NCBI RefSeq assembly: GCF_003024195.1
Contig: NZ_KZ679064.1
Span: 312 to 64,311 of the forward strand
Length of the DNA stretch: 64,000 nucleotides
Origin: Streptomyces dioscori
GTDB taxonomy: Bacteria > Actinomycetota > Actinomycetes > Streptomycetales > Streptomycetaceae
Reading direction: 5' to 3'
The position numbers and the translations under genes are program-made. The notes under the pieces are model-generated. The model ran no database searches, had not been told where the DNA came from, and saw only the letters and a list, made by a program, of their open reading frames with translations. Positions 33,946 through 43,026 of this stretch are shown piece after piece. Every line of letters begins with the position of its first letter. The stretch's first letter is position 1.

Positions 33946-36426
33946 ATGCTGGATGTCACGCCGATCCACGAGGGATGGGTCCTGCGGCACGACGGGGCCG
34001 AACTGCCGGCCACGGTGCCGGGCTGCGTGCACACGGATCTGCTGACGGCGGGGGTCGTCCCGGACCCGTTCCTCGGGCGCGGCGAGACCGAGGTGGCGTG
34101 GGTGGGGCGGCGCGACTGGCTGTACGAGACGACGCTCGCGCCCGCGCCGGGCGGACATGAGCAGACCGACCTCGTCTTCGACGGCCTCGACACCGTCGCC
34201 GAGGTCCGGCTGGACGGCCAACTCCTGGGAACCGTACGGAACATGCACCGCTCGTACCGCTTCGACGTCACCGGGCTCGGCGGGCGGCTCTCGGTCCACT
34301 TCCGGTCCGCGTACGGAGAGGCGGAAGCGGTGCGCGGACGGCTCGGCGAGCGGCCGAACGCCTACCCCGAGCCCTTCCAGTACCTCCGCAAGATGGCCTG
34401 CTCCTTCGGCTGGGACTGGGGCCCGACCCTGGTGACGGCCGGCATCTGGAAACCGGTCCGCCTCGAACACTGGACGACGGCCCGCATAGCGCGAGTACGA
34501 CCCCTGGTGACGGTCGAACAAGACGTGGGACGCGTCGAGTTGGATGTGGAGGTCGAACGGTCACAGGTGGAGGTCGGGCTGACGCTGAACGCCCGGGTGG
34601 GCGGGGTCGAGACGGCCGTGGACGTGGTCGGCAGCAGCGCGACCGTCCGCGTCGAGGTGCCGGACGCCGACCTGTGGTGGCCGCGCGGCTACGGCGAACA
34701 GGCCTTGTACGAGGTTGAGTTGACCCTTGCCGACGCCGGCGGGCCGCTGGACTCCTGGCGCCGACGCGTCGGCTTCAGGACCGTCGAGCTCGACCGGCGG
34801 GACGACGAGCACGGCTCCGGGTTCACGTTCGTCGTCAACGGCGAGCGGCTCTTCGCGCGGGGCGTCAACTGGATCCCCGACGACGTCCTGCCCTCCCGGA
34901 TCACCCGCGAGCGCTACCGCACCCGCCTGGCCCAGGCGGCCGGCGCCGGCGTGGACCTCGTACGGGTGTGGGGCGGTGGCCTCTACGAGAGCGAGGACTT
35001 CTACGACGCCTGCGACGAACTGGGCCTGCTGGTCTGGCAGGACTTCCCCTTCGCGTGCGCCGCCTACCCGGAGGAACAGCCGTTGCGCGGCGAGGTGGAG
35101 GCCGAGGCGCGCGAGAACGTCGTACGGCTGATGCCGCATCCCTCGCTCGTGCTGTGGAACGGCAACAACGAGAACCTGTGGGGCTTCCGGGACTGGGACT
35201 GGGAGCGGCGGCTGGCCGGGGACTCGTGGGGCGAGGGGTACTACCTCGGCCTGCTGCCGCGCGTGGTGGCCGAGCTGGACCCGACCCGGCCGTACACGGC
35301 GGGCAGTCCCTGGTCGGGCTCCTGGGACCACCACCCCAACGACCCCGCGCACGGCACCCATCACTCGTGGGAGGTGTGGAACCGTCGGGACTACGCGGAC
35401 TACCGGCTCGAAGTCCCGCGTTTCGTGGCCGAGTTCGGCTGGCAGGCACCGCCCGCGTACGCCACACTGCGGCGCGCCCTGCCCGGCGAGGTGCTCGCGC
35501 CCGACTCCCCCGGCATGCTGCACCACCAGAAGGCCGACGACGGCAACGGGAAGCTGGCGCGCGGACTCGCCCGGCACTTCGCCGTACCCGAACAGGGCTT
35601 CGGCGAGGCCGACTTCGACCGCTGGCACCACCTCACCCAGGTGAACCAGGCACGGGCCGTCGCCACCGGCATCGAGCACTGGCGGTCGCACTGGCCGGTG
35701 TGCGCGGGCACGATCCTCTGGCAGCTCAACGACTGCTGGCCGGTCACCAGTTGGGCCGCCATCGACGGGGACGGCCGGGAGAAACCGCTCTACCACGAAC
35801 TGAAACGGCTGTACGCGGACCGGCTGTTGACGCTCCAGCCGCGACCCGACGGGCTCGTACTCGCGGCCGTCAACCAGTCCGCCGAGCCATGGGCGTGCCG
35901 GGTGGTACTGCGGCGGATGTCGGTGGAGGGCGGGGTGGTGGCGGAGGCGGCCGTGGAGGTGACGGCGGCGGTGCGGGCACGGGCGGTCGGTGACCTGCGG
36001 GTACCGGAGGATCTTGTGCCGGTGGGGCCGAAGGAGTTCCTGGTGGCGGACGCGGGCGCGCGCGGGGCCGGCGGGGACGGGAAGGTGGGCGGGGGCGCGG
36101 GTGGGGGTGGGGGCCAGGATGGGGGCCCGGGTGGGCTGCGGGCGTTGTACTTTCCCGCCGCCGACCATGAGATCCCGTACCCGCGGCCCCGGTTCGACGT
36201 CTCGGTCTCCGCTCCCGGGGAGGTCACGGTCACCGCCCACACGCTCGTACGGGATCTGCTGCTGCAGGCCGACCGGCTGACTCCCGACGCCTCGGCCGAC
36301 CGGGGGCTCGTCACACTGCTCCCGGGCGAAGAGGTGACCATCGGCGTGCGGGGCTGGGAGACTCTCGGAGAACTGGACGCGGAGACCGTACGCTCCGCCC
36401 TGTACTGCGTGGAGCCCGCACGATGA
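33946..36426 (+). CDS. Beta-mannosidase (GH2), cytoplasmic
   Basis: An 826-residue enzyme from ATG 33946 (AGGAG five bases upstream; GTG 33940 is possible but lies inside that site). No signal peptide. The sugar-binding N-domain has VPGCVHTDLL and the jelly-roll motif LVFDGLDTVAEVRLDGQ. The barrel has ARGVNWIPDDVLP, the acid/base Glu409 in WNGNNEN, and the nucleophile Glu496 in VAEFGW. It releases mannose from beta-mannosides taken up by the divergent importer. Residues ~701-732 are an unusual Gly-run. ATGA links it to the LacI gene. Confidence 0.93.
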   Translation: MLDVTPIHEGWVLRHDGAELPATVPGCVHTDLLTAGVVPDPFLGRGETEVAWVGRRDWLYETTLAPAPGGHEQTDLVFDGLDTVAEVRLDGQLLGTVRNMHRSYRFDVTGLGGRLSVHFRSAYGEAEAVRGRLGERPNAYPEPFQYLRKMACSFGWDWGPTLVTAGIWKPVRLEHWTTARIARVRPLVTVEQDVGRVELDVEVERSQVEVGLTLNARVGGVETAVDVVGSSATVRVEVPDADLWWPRGYGEQALYEVELTLADAGGPLDSWRRRVGFRTVELDRRDDEHGSGFTFVVNGERLFARGVNWIPDDVLPSRITRERYRTRLAQAAGAGVDLVRVWGGGLYESEDFYDACDELGLLVWQDFPFACAAYPEEQPLRGEVEAEARENVVRLMPHPSLVLWNGNNENLWGFRDWDWERRLAGDSWGEGYYLGLLPRVVAELDPTRPYTAGSPWSGSWDHHPNDPAHGTHHSWEVWNRRDYADYRLEVPRFVAEFGWQAPPAYATLRRALPGEVLAPDSPGMLHHQKADDGNGKLARGLARHFAVPEQGFGEADFDRWHHLTQVNQARAVATGIEHWRSHWPVCAGTILWQLNDCWPVTSWAAIDGDGREKPLYHELKRLYADRLLTLQPRPDGLVLAAVNQSAEPWACRVVLRRMSVEGGVVAEAAVEVTAAVRARAVGDLRVPEDLVPVGPKEFLVADAGARGAGGDGKVGGGAGGGGGQDGGPGGLRALYFPAADHEIPYPRPRFDVSVSAPGEVTVTAHTLVRDLLLQADRLTPDASADRGLVTLLPGEEVTIGVRGWETLGELDAETVRSALYCVEPAR

Positions 36427-37451
36427 CGACACCGTCCCGCGTCACCATCAAGGACGTCGCGGCCCGCGCCGGGGTGTCCAAAGGGGCCGTGTCGCTCGCC
36501 TTCAACCACAAACCGGGACTGTCCGAGGCGACCCGGGACCGGATCTTCGAGGCGGCCAGACAACTGGGCTGGGCGCCGAACCTCGCCGCTCGGTCACTGG
36601 CCGGGCGACGGGTGGACGTGGTGGGGCTCGCGATCTGCCGGCCCGCGAGGCTCCTCGGACTCGAACCGTTCTACATGGAGTTCATCTCAGGTGTGGAGAG
36701 CGTGCTGACCGAGCACTCGTGCTCGCTGCTGCTGCGGCTGCTGCGGACCGTGGAGGAGGAGGTCGGACTCCTGGACTCCTGGTGGCGGGGCAAGCACGTC
36801 AGCGGGTCGATCCTGGTGGACTTCCGGGCGGACGATCCGCGCGTGGCCGCCGTCGAACGGCTCGGGATGCCCGTCGTCGCCGTCGGGCACCCCACGCTGA
36901 CCGGCGGACTCACGTCCGTGTGGACCGACGACGCGAGTGCCGTAACGGAAGCCGTGCGGTATCTCGCGGCGCTCGGGCACCGGAGGGTCGCGCGGGTGGG
37001 CGGGGCCGCGGCACTCGGGCACACGGCGATCCGTACGGCCGCGTTCGACGCGGCGGCGCGGGGGCTTGAGCTGAGCGGGGCGTGGCAGGTGGCGACCGAC
37101 TTCTCCGGGGAGGCGGGGGCGCGGGCCACCCGGTCGCTGCTTTCCGCGTCCGCCTCGGACCGGCCCACGGCGATCGTGTACGACAACGACATCATGGCCG
37201 TGGCGGGGTTGTCGGTGGCGTCCGAGATGGGGCTGTCGGTGCCGGGGGACGTGTCGCTGCTGGCGTGGGACGACTCGCAGCTGTGCCGGTTGACGCATCC
37301 GACGCTGTCGGCGATGAGTCATGACGTGCACGGGTTCGGGGCGGAGGTTGCTCGAACGTTGTTCGGCGTCATCACGGGCGGTGAGGCGGGGGGGTCGCAC
37401 CCGGTACCCACACCGGTGCTGACCCCCCGGGGGTCCACGGCCCCACCGTGA
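36423..37451 (+). CDS. LacI family transcriptional repressor of the beta-mannoside locus
   Basis: 342 residues, with the ATG overlapping the beta-mannosidase stop. The HTH is at residues ~8-28 (TIKDVAARAGVSKGAVSLAF), followed by the hinge helix (NLAARSLAGRRVDVVGLAIC). The effector domain ends with the typical LLAWDDSQLCRLTHPTLSAM. It is cotranscribed with the beta-mannosidase gene, so it should control its own synthesis through the operators in the 33.8-33.95 kb gap. The likely inducer is a manno-disaccharide or mannose, by inference. Confidence 0.92.
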   Translation: MTTPSRVTIKDVAARAGVSKGAVSLAFNHKPGLSEATRDRIFEAARQLGWAPNLAARSLAGRRVDVVGLAICRPARLLGLEPFYMEFISGVESVLTEHSCSLLLRLLRTVEEEVGLLDSWWRGKHVSGSILVDFRADDPRVAAVERLGMPVVAVGHPTLTGGLTSVWTDDASAVTEAVRYLAALGHRRVARVGGAAALGHTAIRTAAFDAAARGLELSGAWQVATDFSGEAGARATRSLLSASASDRPTAIVYDNDIMAVAGLSVASEMGLSVPGDVSLLAWDDSQLCRLTHPTLSAMSHDVHGFGAEVARTLFGVITGGEAGGSHPVPTPVLTPRGSTAPP

Positions 37452-37491
37452 CGCTCCGCACGGGGACGGGCGCGGGCCGGCGGGGCCGGGC

Positions 37492-37799
37492 GCGCAGTTC
37501 CCCGCGCCCCTAGGGGGGTGGGGCGACCGTCGTGGGGCCCGTGCGGGTACATCGTGGCTGAGCGCGCCGTTCCCCGCGCCCCTAGGGGGGTGGGGCGACC
37601 GTCGTGGGGCCCGTGCGGGTACGTCGTGGCTGGCCGCGCAGTTCCCCGCGCCCCTGAGGGGCGCCGTCGCGGCCCGAAGAAAGGCCGGGGCGAAGCCCCG
37701 CTTTTCAGGGGCGCGGGGAACGGCGCGGCCAGCCACGACGTGCCCGCAGGTATCACGCGACGGGTACCGCCCCGGTCTGAGGGGCGCGGGGAACTGCGC
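37492..37799. repeat. Cluster of five 19-bp elements with a 72-bp tandem duplication
   Basis: Inverted copies lie at 37492-37510, 37564-37582 and 37636-37654, and direct copies at 37708-37726 and 37781-37799. The first two sit in a 72-bp unit repeated almost exactly (shared stretch TAGGGGGGTGGGGCGACCGT at 37511 and 37583). The direct copies can fold against the inverted ones. There is no gene between 37452 and 37971. Confidence 0.85.
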
Positions 37800-37893
37800 G
37801 GTCTGCCTCAGCGGGGCCGCAGGTGTGGGGCCGGGCGGGCACACTGGGAGTGTGACCTTCGCCGCTCCGGGCCCCGGGACTGGGCAGCTACGT

Positions 37894-37903
37894 TACCCGT
37901 AAG
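37894..37903. promoter_or_regulatory. Possible TetR-type operator upstream of fadA (TTACCCGTAA)
   Basis: TTAC-CC-GTAA is a short palindrome within AGCTACGTTACCCGTAAGTA, 69 bases before the thiolase start. Similar TTAC/GTAA palindromes are bound by TetR-type fatty-acid regulators in actinobacteria. This is an inference from pattern only. Confidence 0.35.
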
Positions 37904-37971
37904 TAGCATGGGTCCTGAGCGCGCGCTCAGCGCATCGCAGTAGTGCAATCCGCATCTGGAGGAGAGCCATC

Positions 37972-39198
37972 GTGCCTCGTACCGTCAGGGACGTCGTCTT
38001 CGTCGACGGCGTCCGCACCCCGTTCGGCAAGGCGGGCCCGAAGGGCATCTACCACGAGACCCGCGCCGACGACCTCGTCGTGAAGGCGATCCGGGAGCTG
38101 CTGCGCCGCAACCCCGGACTCGACCCGAAGAAGATCGACGAGGTCGCCATCGCCGCGACCACGCAGATCGGCGACCAGGGCCTGACGCTGGGCCGCACGG
38201 CAGGCATCCTGGCCGGGCTCCCCCAGTCCGTGCCCGGCTACTCGATCGACCGCATGTGCGCCGGCGCGCTCACCGCCGTGACGACCGCCGCCGGCTCCGT
38301 CGCCTTCGGCGCGTACGACGCCGTCATCGCGGGCGGTGTCGAGCACATGGGCCGCCACCCCATGGGCGAGGGCGTCGACCCGAACCCCCGCTTCGTGAGC
38401 GACAAGCTCGTCGACGAGTCGGCCCTCTTCATGGGCATGACCGCGGAGAACCTGCACGACCGCTACCCCACGATCACCAAGCAGCGTGCCGACGAGTACG
38501 CCGTGCGCTCGCAGGAGAAGGCCGCCAAGGCGTACGCCAACGGCAAGATCCAGCAGGACCTGGTGCCGATCTCGGTGCGCAACACCAACGCGGAGGTCGG
38601 TGAGACGGGCTGGGGCCTGGTCACCGCCGACGAGCCGATGCGCCCGGGGACCACCCTGGAGAACCTGGCGGGCCTCAAGACCCCGTTCCGCGTGCACGGC
38701 CGGGTCACCGCCGGTAACGCGGCCGGTCTGAACGACGGCGCCACCGCCTCGATCATCGCGAGTGAGGAATTCGCCCGCGAGCACGACCTGCCCGTACGCA
38801 TGCGGCTCGTCTCGTACGCCTTCGCGGGCGTCGAGCCGGAGGTCATGGGCTACGGCCCGATCCCGGCCACCGAGAAGGCCCTCGCGAAGGCCGGTCTGTC
38901 GATCGAGGACATCAACCTCTTCGAGATCAACGAGGCCTTCGCCGTCCAGGTCCTCGCGTTCCTGGAGCACTACGGCATCGCCGACGACGACGCGCGCGTC
39001 AACCAGTACGGCGGCGCCATCGCGTACGGCCACCCGCTGGCCTCCTCCGGCGTCCGGCTGATGACCCAGCTGGCCCGCCAGTTCGAGGAGCAGCCGGAGG
39101 TCCGTTACGGCCTCACCACCATGTGCGTCGGCTTCGGCATGGGCGCCACGGTGATCTGGGAGAACCCGCACCACAAGGACGCCGGAGGCGACAAGTGA
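37972..39198 (+). CDS. fadA: Acetyl-CoA C-acyltransferase (thiolase), beta-oxidation
   Basis: A 408-residue thiolase from GTG 37972 with GGAGGAG upstream. The active-site Cys is in SIDRMCAGALTAV (about residue 90). The NEAFA motif (FEINEAFAVQVLAF), the GGAIAYGHPLASSG His motif and the second Cys in TTMCVGFGMGA are present. It cleaves 3-ketoacyl-CoA to acetyl-CoA. Its TGA overlaps the GTG of the next gene (GTGA at 39195-39198), giving a coupled fadA-fadB operon. Confidence 0.94.
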   Translation: MPRTVRDVVFVDGVRTPFGKAGPKGIYHETRADDLVVKAIRELLRRNPGLDPKKIDEVAIAATTQIGDQGLTLGRTAGILAGLPQSVPGYSIDRMCAGALTAVTTAAGSVAFGAYDAVIAGGVEHMGRHPMGEGVDPNPRFVSDKLVDESALFMGMTAENLHDRYPTITKQRADEYAVRSQEKAAKAYANGKIQQDLVPISVRNTNAEVGETGWGLVTADEPMRPGTTLENLAGLKTPFRVHGRVTAGNAAGLNDGATASIIASEEFAREHDLPVRMRLVSYAFAGVEPEVMGYGPIPATEKALAKAGLSIEDINLFEINEAFAVQVLAFLEHYGIADDDARVNQYGGAIAYGHPLASSGVRLMTQLARQFEEQPEVRYGLTTMCVGFGMGATVIWENPHHKDAGGDK

Positions 39199-41321
39199 GC
39201 ACCACTGAACTCCTGAAGGGCGCAGCGGAGCTGTTCCCCGACGAGGTCGTGACGTCGGCGCACGTACGCCACCTCGACCTGCCGTTCGGCGCCGGGCGCT
39301 TCGCGCTCATCACGCTGGACAACGGCTTCGACCACACCAAGCCGACCACCTTCGGCCCGGCCTCGCTGGCGAACCTCAACGCCGCGATCGACCAGGTCGA
39401 GAAGGAGGCCGCGGCCGGCGAGATCATCGGCGTCGGCATCACCGGCAAGCCGTTCATCTTCGCCGTCGGCGCGGACCTCAAGGGCGTCGAGCTCCTCAAG
39501 GAGCACAAGGACGCGCTCGCCATCGGCAAGGGCGGCCACGAGGTCTTCAAGCGGCTGTCCGCCCTCGCGGTGCCGACCTTCGCGTACTACAACGGCGCGG
39601 CCATGGGCGGCGGCGTCGAGGTCGGTCTGCACTGCAGCTACCGCACGGTCTCCGCGTCCCTGCCCGCCTTCTCGCTCCCCGAGGTCTTCCTCGGTCTGGT
39701 ACCCGGCTGGGGCGGCTGCGCCCTCCTGCCGAACCTGATCGGCGCCGACAAGGCCGTCTCGGTAATCATCGAGAACTCGCTCAACCAGAACAAGCAGCTC
39801 AAGGGCGTGCAGGTCTACGAACTGGGCATCGCCGACGCGCTCTTCGAGGGCGCGGACTTCCTTGAGCAGTCGCTGATCTGGACGGCGTCCGTCCTCAAGG
39901 GCGAGATCGTCGTCGACCGCCCGGTCATCGACCGCGGCGAGGCCTGGGACCAGGCCGTCGCCAAGGGCCGCTTCATCGCGGACAGCAAGGTGCACGGGGC
40001 GGCCCCGGCCGCGTACCGCGCGCTCGACATCATCGCCGCCGCGAAGAACGGCGACCTCCAGCAGGGCTTCGACGCCGAGGACGCCGCCCTCGCCGACCTG
40101 ATCATGGGTGGCGAGCTGCGCTCCGGCATCTACGCCTTCAACCTGGTGCAGAAGCGCGGCAAGCGCCCCGCCGGGGCCCCGGACAAGTCCCTCGCGCGCC
40201 CGGTCACCAAGGTCGGTGTCGTCGGCGCCGGTCTGATGGCCTCGCAGCTCGCCCTGCTGTTCCTGCGCCGCCTTGAGGTGCCGGTCGTGCTGACCGACAT
40301 CGACCAGGAGCGGGTCGACAAGGGTGTGGGCTACGTCCACGCCGAGATCGACAAGCTGCTCGGCAAGGGCCGTGTCAACCAGGACAAGGCGAACCGCCTC
40401 AAGGCCCTCGTCTCCGGTGTCCTGGACAAGGCCGAGGGCTTCTCCGACGCCGACTTCATCATCGAGGCCGTCTTCGAGGAGATCGGCGTCAAGCAGCAGG
40501 TGTTCGCGGAGGTCGAGGCGGTCGCCCCGGCGCACGCGATCCTCGCCACCAACACGTCCTCGCTGTCGGTGACCGAGATGGCGTCGAAGCTCAAGAACCC
40601 CGAGCGGGTCGTGGGCTTCCACTTCTTCAACCCCGTCGCGATCCTCCCCCTCCTGGAGATCGTGCGGGGCGAGGCGACGGACGACGCCTCGCTGGCCACG
40701 GCGTTCGGTGTCGCCAAGAAGCTGAAGAAGACCGCGGTCCTCGTGAAGGACGCTCCCGCGTTCGTCGTGAACCGCATCCTCACCCGCTTCATGGGCGAGA
40801 TCCAGAACGTCATCGACGAGGGCACGCCGGTCGCGGTCGCCGAGAAGGCGGTCGAGCCGCTGGGTCTGCCGATGTCTCCGCTGGTCCTCCTTGAGCTGGT
40901 CGGTCCGGCCATCGGCCTGCACGTCTCCGAGACGCTCAACCGGGCCTTCCCCGACCGCTTCACGGTCTCGCCGAACCTGGCGGCGGTCGTCAAGGCGGGC
41001 AAGCGCGGGTTCTACGTGTACGACAGCGGCAAGCCCGAGCTCGACCCCGAGGTGGCCGCGCTGCTTCAGCAGGGCGACTCCGTCCTGGACGAGGAGCAGG
41101 TCCGCGCCCGTGTCCTCGACGCCGTCGCCCAGGAGATCGGGCTCATGCTCGACGAGGGGGTCGTGGCTGAGGCGCAGGACGTCGACCTGTGCCTGATCAC
41201 GGGGGCCGGGTGGCCGTTCCACCTGGGCGGCATCACGCCGTACCTGGACCGTGAGGGTGTCTCCCAACGGGTCAACGGCAAGCCGTTCCTGACCCCGGGA
41301 GTGGCGTCGGTCCCGGCGTAG
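39195..41321 (+). CDS. fadB: Bifunctional enoyl-CoA hydratase / 3-hydroxyacyl-CoA dehydrogenase
   Basis: A 708-residue fusion from GTG 39195. The N-terminal crotonase domain (~1-290) has the oxyanion segment FAVGADLKGV and the LGLVPGWGGCALLP loop. The NAD-binding domain (~338-515) starts VGVVGAGLMASQLALLFLRR and includes IIEAVFEEIGVKQQVF and VVGFHFFNPV, with the catalytic His in FHFFNP. Two C-terminal 3HCDH domains follow (PAFVVNRILTRFMGE, KAGKRGFYVYDSGKP). It performs the middle two steps of fatty-acid beta-oxidation with the upstream thiolase. Confidence 0.94.
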   Translation: MSTTELLKGAAELFPDEVVTSAHVRHLDLPFGAGRFALITLDNGFDHTKPTTFGPASLANLNAAIDQVEKEAAAGEIIGVGITGKPFIFAVGADLKGVELLKEHKDALAIGKGGHEVFKRLSALAVPTFAYYNGAAMGGGVEVGLHCSYRTVSASLPAFSLPEVFLGLVPGWGGCALLPNLIGADKAVSVIIENSLNQNKQLKGVQVYELGIADALFEGADFLEQSLIWTASVLKGEIVVDRPVIDRGEAWDQAVAKGRFIADSKVHGAAPAAYRALDIIAAAKNGDLQQGFDAEDAALADLIMGGELRSGIYAFNLVQKRGKRPAGAPDKSLARPVTKVGVVGAGLMASQLALLFLRRLEVPVVLTDIDQERVDKGVGYVHAEIDKLLGKGRVNQDKANRLKALVSGVLDKAEGFSDADFIIEAVFEEIGVKQQVFAEVEAVAPAHAILATNTSSLSVTEMASKLKNPERVVGFHFFNPVAILPLLEIVRGEATDDASLATAFGVAKKLKKTAVLVKDAPAFVVNRILTRFMGEIQNVIDEGTPVAVAEKAVEPLGLPMSPLVLLELVGPAIGLHVSETLNRAFPDRFTVSPNLAAVVKAGKRGFYVYDSGKPELDPEVAALLQQGDSVLDEEQVRARVLDAVAQEIGLMLDEGVVAEAQDVDLCLITGAGWPFHLGGITPYLDREGVSQRVNGKPFLTPGVASVPA

Positions 41322-41326
41322 TTTCC

Positions 41327-41542
41327 TCGCCCCCGCCGCCCCTACCCGTCCCGTCACCGACTCGGGGGCCAGCCCCCGAACCCCCGGTCCTCAAACGCCG
41401 GACGGCTGAAAGATTCGCGGACGGTCCGCGAATCTCCAGCCCGTCCGCGAATCTCCAGCCCGTCCGGCGTTTGAGGACAAAGGGGGGCGAGGGGGCGCAG
41501 CCCCCATGTGTGGACGGGAACGGGTAGGGGCGGCGGGGGCGA
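41327..41542. terminator. Nested long inverted repeats between convergent fadB and propeller gene
   Basis: The outer arms 41327-41352 and 41516-41542 pair with one bulge. The middle arms (about 41365-41404 and 41460-41505) contain TCCTCAAACGCCGGACGG and its complement. The centre holds a palindrome (GATTCGCGGAC/GTCCGCGAATC) and a 20-bp tandem duplication (CGCGAATCTCCAGCCCGTC, twice). The right outer arm runs to the base before the stop of the opposite gene. It is likely a bidirectional terminator; the middle repeat type is common in Streptomyces. Confidence 0.8.
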
Positions 41543-42574
41543 CTAAATGCTCTGCCAGGCCGCGAGTGCCAAGCCCGGTTCCGGCTTGCGGTGGGTGAGG
41601 AGCAGCGTGCCCGTGGACGGCGCGAGCGTCGCCGCGACCACCCGGCCCTCCTCGTCCTCCGCCAGCGACACCACCGCGTCGGCGGGCAGCTCCGGACCCG
41701 AGTCCGTCCACCACGCCCCCGCGGACTCCTGCTCCGTGGGATACGCGGCGAAGGCGACCCGCCCGCTCGCGGACCGCTGCGCGAGCAGCGTGCAGTCGAC
41801 GTCGTCGAGCCGGCAACGGATCGCGGCCACCGGCCCCGGCCCCGCGCAGCCGAGGAGTTCCACCGGCTCCGCCCCGGCCCGCCACGCGCACACCGTGCCG
41901 TTGTCGTCCGTGTAGAACAGCGTCACGTGGTCGTCGGAGGTGGTCAGCGCCCGCAGGGTGCCGGGGCGGACCGCGACCTTCAGGGGTTCCTCGTCGAGGG
42001 CGGGGATGTGGCCAGGACCGGCCTGCGTCCAGCGGAGGATGCCGGCGGGCGTGGCCGCGTACAGCTCGACGCGTCCGGACGCGCGGGTGACGGCGGCGAG
42101 TTCGCCGGTGACCTCGCGGCCCTTGAGGTCGCGCCAGGGGCCCCAGCCCCCGCGCTCCTTCTGGCCGCGCATGCTGACCCCGCCGCCCTTGTTGCGGACG
42201 AAGACGTGCGCGCGGCCCTCGGCGTCCACGGTGACGGCCGGTACGCCGGTCTGCGCGCCCTTGGTGTTGGGGTGCCCGAGCCGTTCCCAGTCGAGCGCGG
42301 CGAGGTGCGGGCGGAAGTGGGTGGAGTGGACGAGTCCGGCCTCGTCGGCGCCGGTGGGGCGCCAGGAGACCAGGTGGGCGTAAGAGTCGGCGCCCTGGCC
42401 CACGGCGAGCACGGGGTGGACGCGTTGGTCGCCGCCGACCGTGCGGGGTGCCGTCCAGGGGCCGCCGGGACGTTGCTCGGCCCAGCACCGCACCGCTTCC
42501 TCCAGGGGAGCGTAGGCGCTGAGTCTGCCGTCCCGGCCGCGTATGAGCCAGGTGCCGTTGAGTGTGCGGGCCAT
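41543..42574 (-). CDS. Hypothetical protein, beta-propeller (PLL/FunK-like) repeats suspected
   Basis: A 343-residue protein from ATG 42574 (GGGGGAG five bases upstream; GTG 42580 is possible). Repeating units of ~45 residues carry patterns such as GDQRVHPVLAVGQGADSYAH, GVPAVTVDAEGRAHVFVRNK, LAAVTRASGRVELYAATPAG and LRALTTSDDHVTLFYTDDNG, each ending with strand-turn-strand. This is characteristic of a propeller. No signal peptide. The function is unknown; carbohydrate binding is possible for such folds but not shown. Confidence 0.75.
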   Translation of the reverse strand: MARTLNGTWLIRGRDGRLSAYAPLEEAVRCWAEQRPGGPWTAPRTVGGDQRVHPVLAVGQGADSYAHLVSWRPTGADEAGLVHSTHFRPHLAALDWERLGHPNTKGAQTGVPAVTVDAEGRAHVFVRNKGGGVSMRGQKERGGWGPWRDLKGREVTGELAAVTRASGRVELYAATPAGILRWTQAGPGHIPALDEEPLKVAVRPGTLRALTTSDDHVTLFYTDDNGTVCAWRAGAEPVELLGCAGPGPVAAIRCRLDDVDCTLLAQRSASGRVAFAAYPTEQESAGAWWTDSGPELPADAVVSLAEDEEGRVVAATLAPSTGTLLLTHRKPEPGLALAAWQSI

Positions 42575-42631
42575 TGACACTCCCCCACTCTAATCGGGTC
42601 GTGTGATCGCCCTCCGTGCGACCCTGGCCGT

Positions 42632-43006
42632 ATGGACGCTGCCCCGCTCGTGATCGTCGACGCCGCCAATGTGGTGGGGTCGGTCCCCGACGGCTGGTGG
42701 CGTGACCGCCGGGGCGCCGCGGAGCGCGTACGGGATCTGCTCGTCCCGTACGCCGACGACGGGCTGCCGGGCCTCGCGGGGCCCCTGGAGCTGGTCCTCG
42801 TGGTCGAGGGCGGCGCCCGGGGCGTGACGTCCGTGCCCGGGGTACGGGTCGAGGCGGCGCCCGGCAGCGGGGACGACCGGATCGTGGAGCTGGTCGCCGA
42901 ACACCCGGGCCGCGCGCGCCTGGTGGTCACGGCGGACCGGGAACTGCGGCGCAGGGTGACGGAGTTGGGCGCCGAGGTCACGGGCCCGAGGACCGTACGC
43001 CCGTAA
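42632..43006 (+). CDS. NYN/PIN-like domain protein
   Basis: A 124-residue protein from ATG 42632. PLVIVDAANVVGSVPDGWWRDR gives the N-terminal acidic strand end (DAAN) of NYN/YacP-type nuclease folds. GSGDDRIVELV and RLVVTADRELRRRV supply the later acidic residues expected of a PIN-like active site. It is short for a nuclease but complete for the minimal fold. Divergent from the propeller gene. A role in RNA processing is only suggested by the fold. Confidence 0.75.
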   Translation: MDAAPLVIVDAANVVGSVPDGWWRDRRGAAERVRDLLVPYADDGLPGLAGPLELVLVVEGGARGVTSVPGVRVEAAPGSGDDRIVELVAEHPGRARLVVTADRELRRRVTELGAEVTGPRTVRP

Positions 43007-43026
43007 CCCCGTGATCCCCTGCCTGG

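Noticed and set aside
37492..37799. CRISPR array or attachment site
   Set aside because: Repeat orientation changes, the interval between copies is itself duplicated, and there is no integrase or tRNA nearby.
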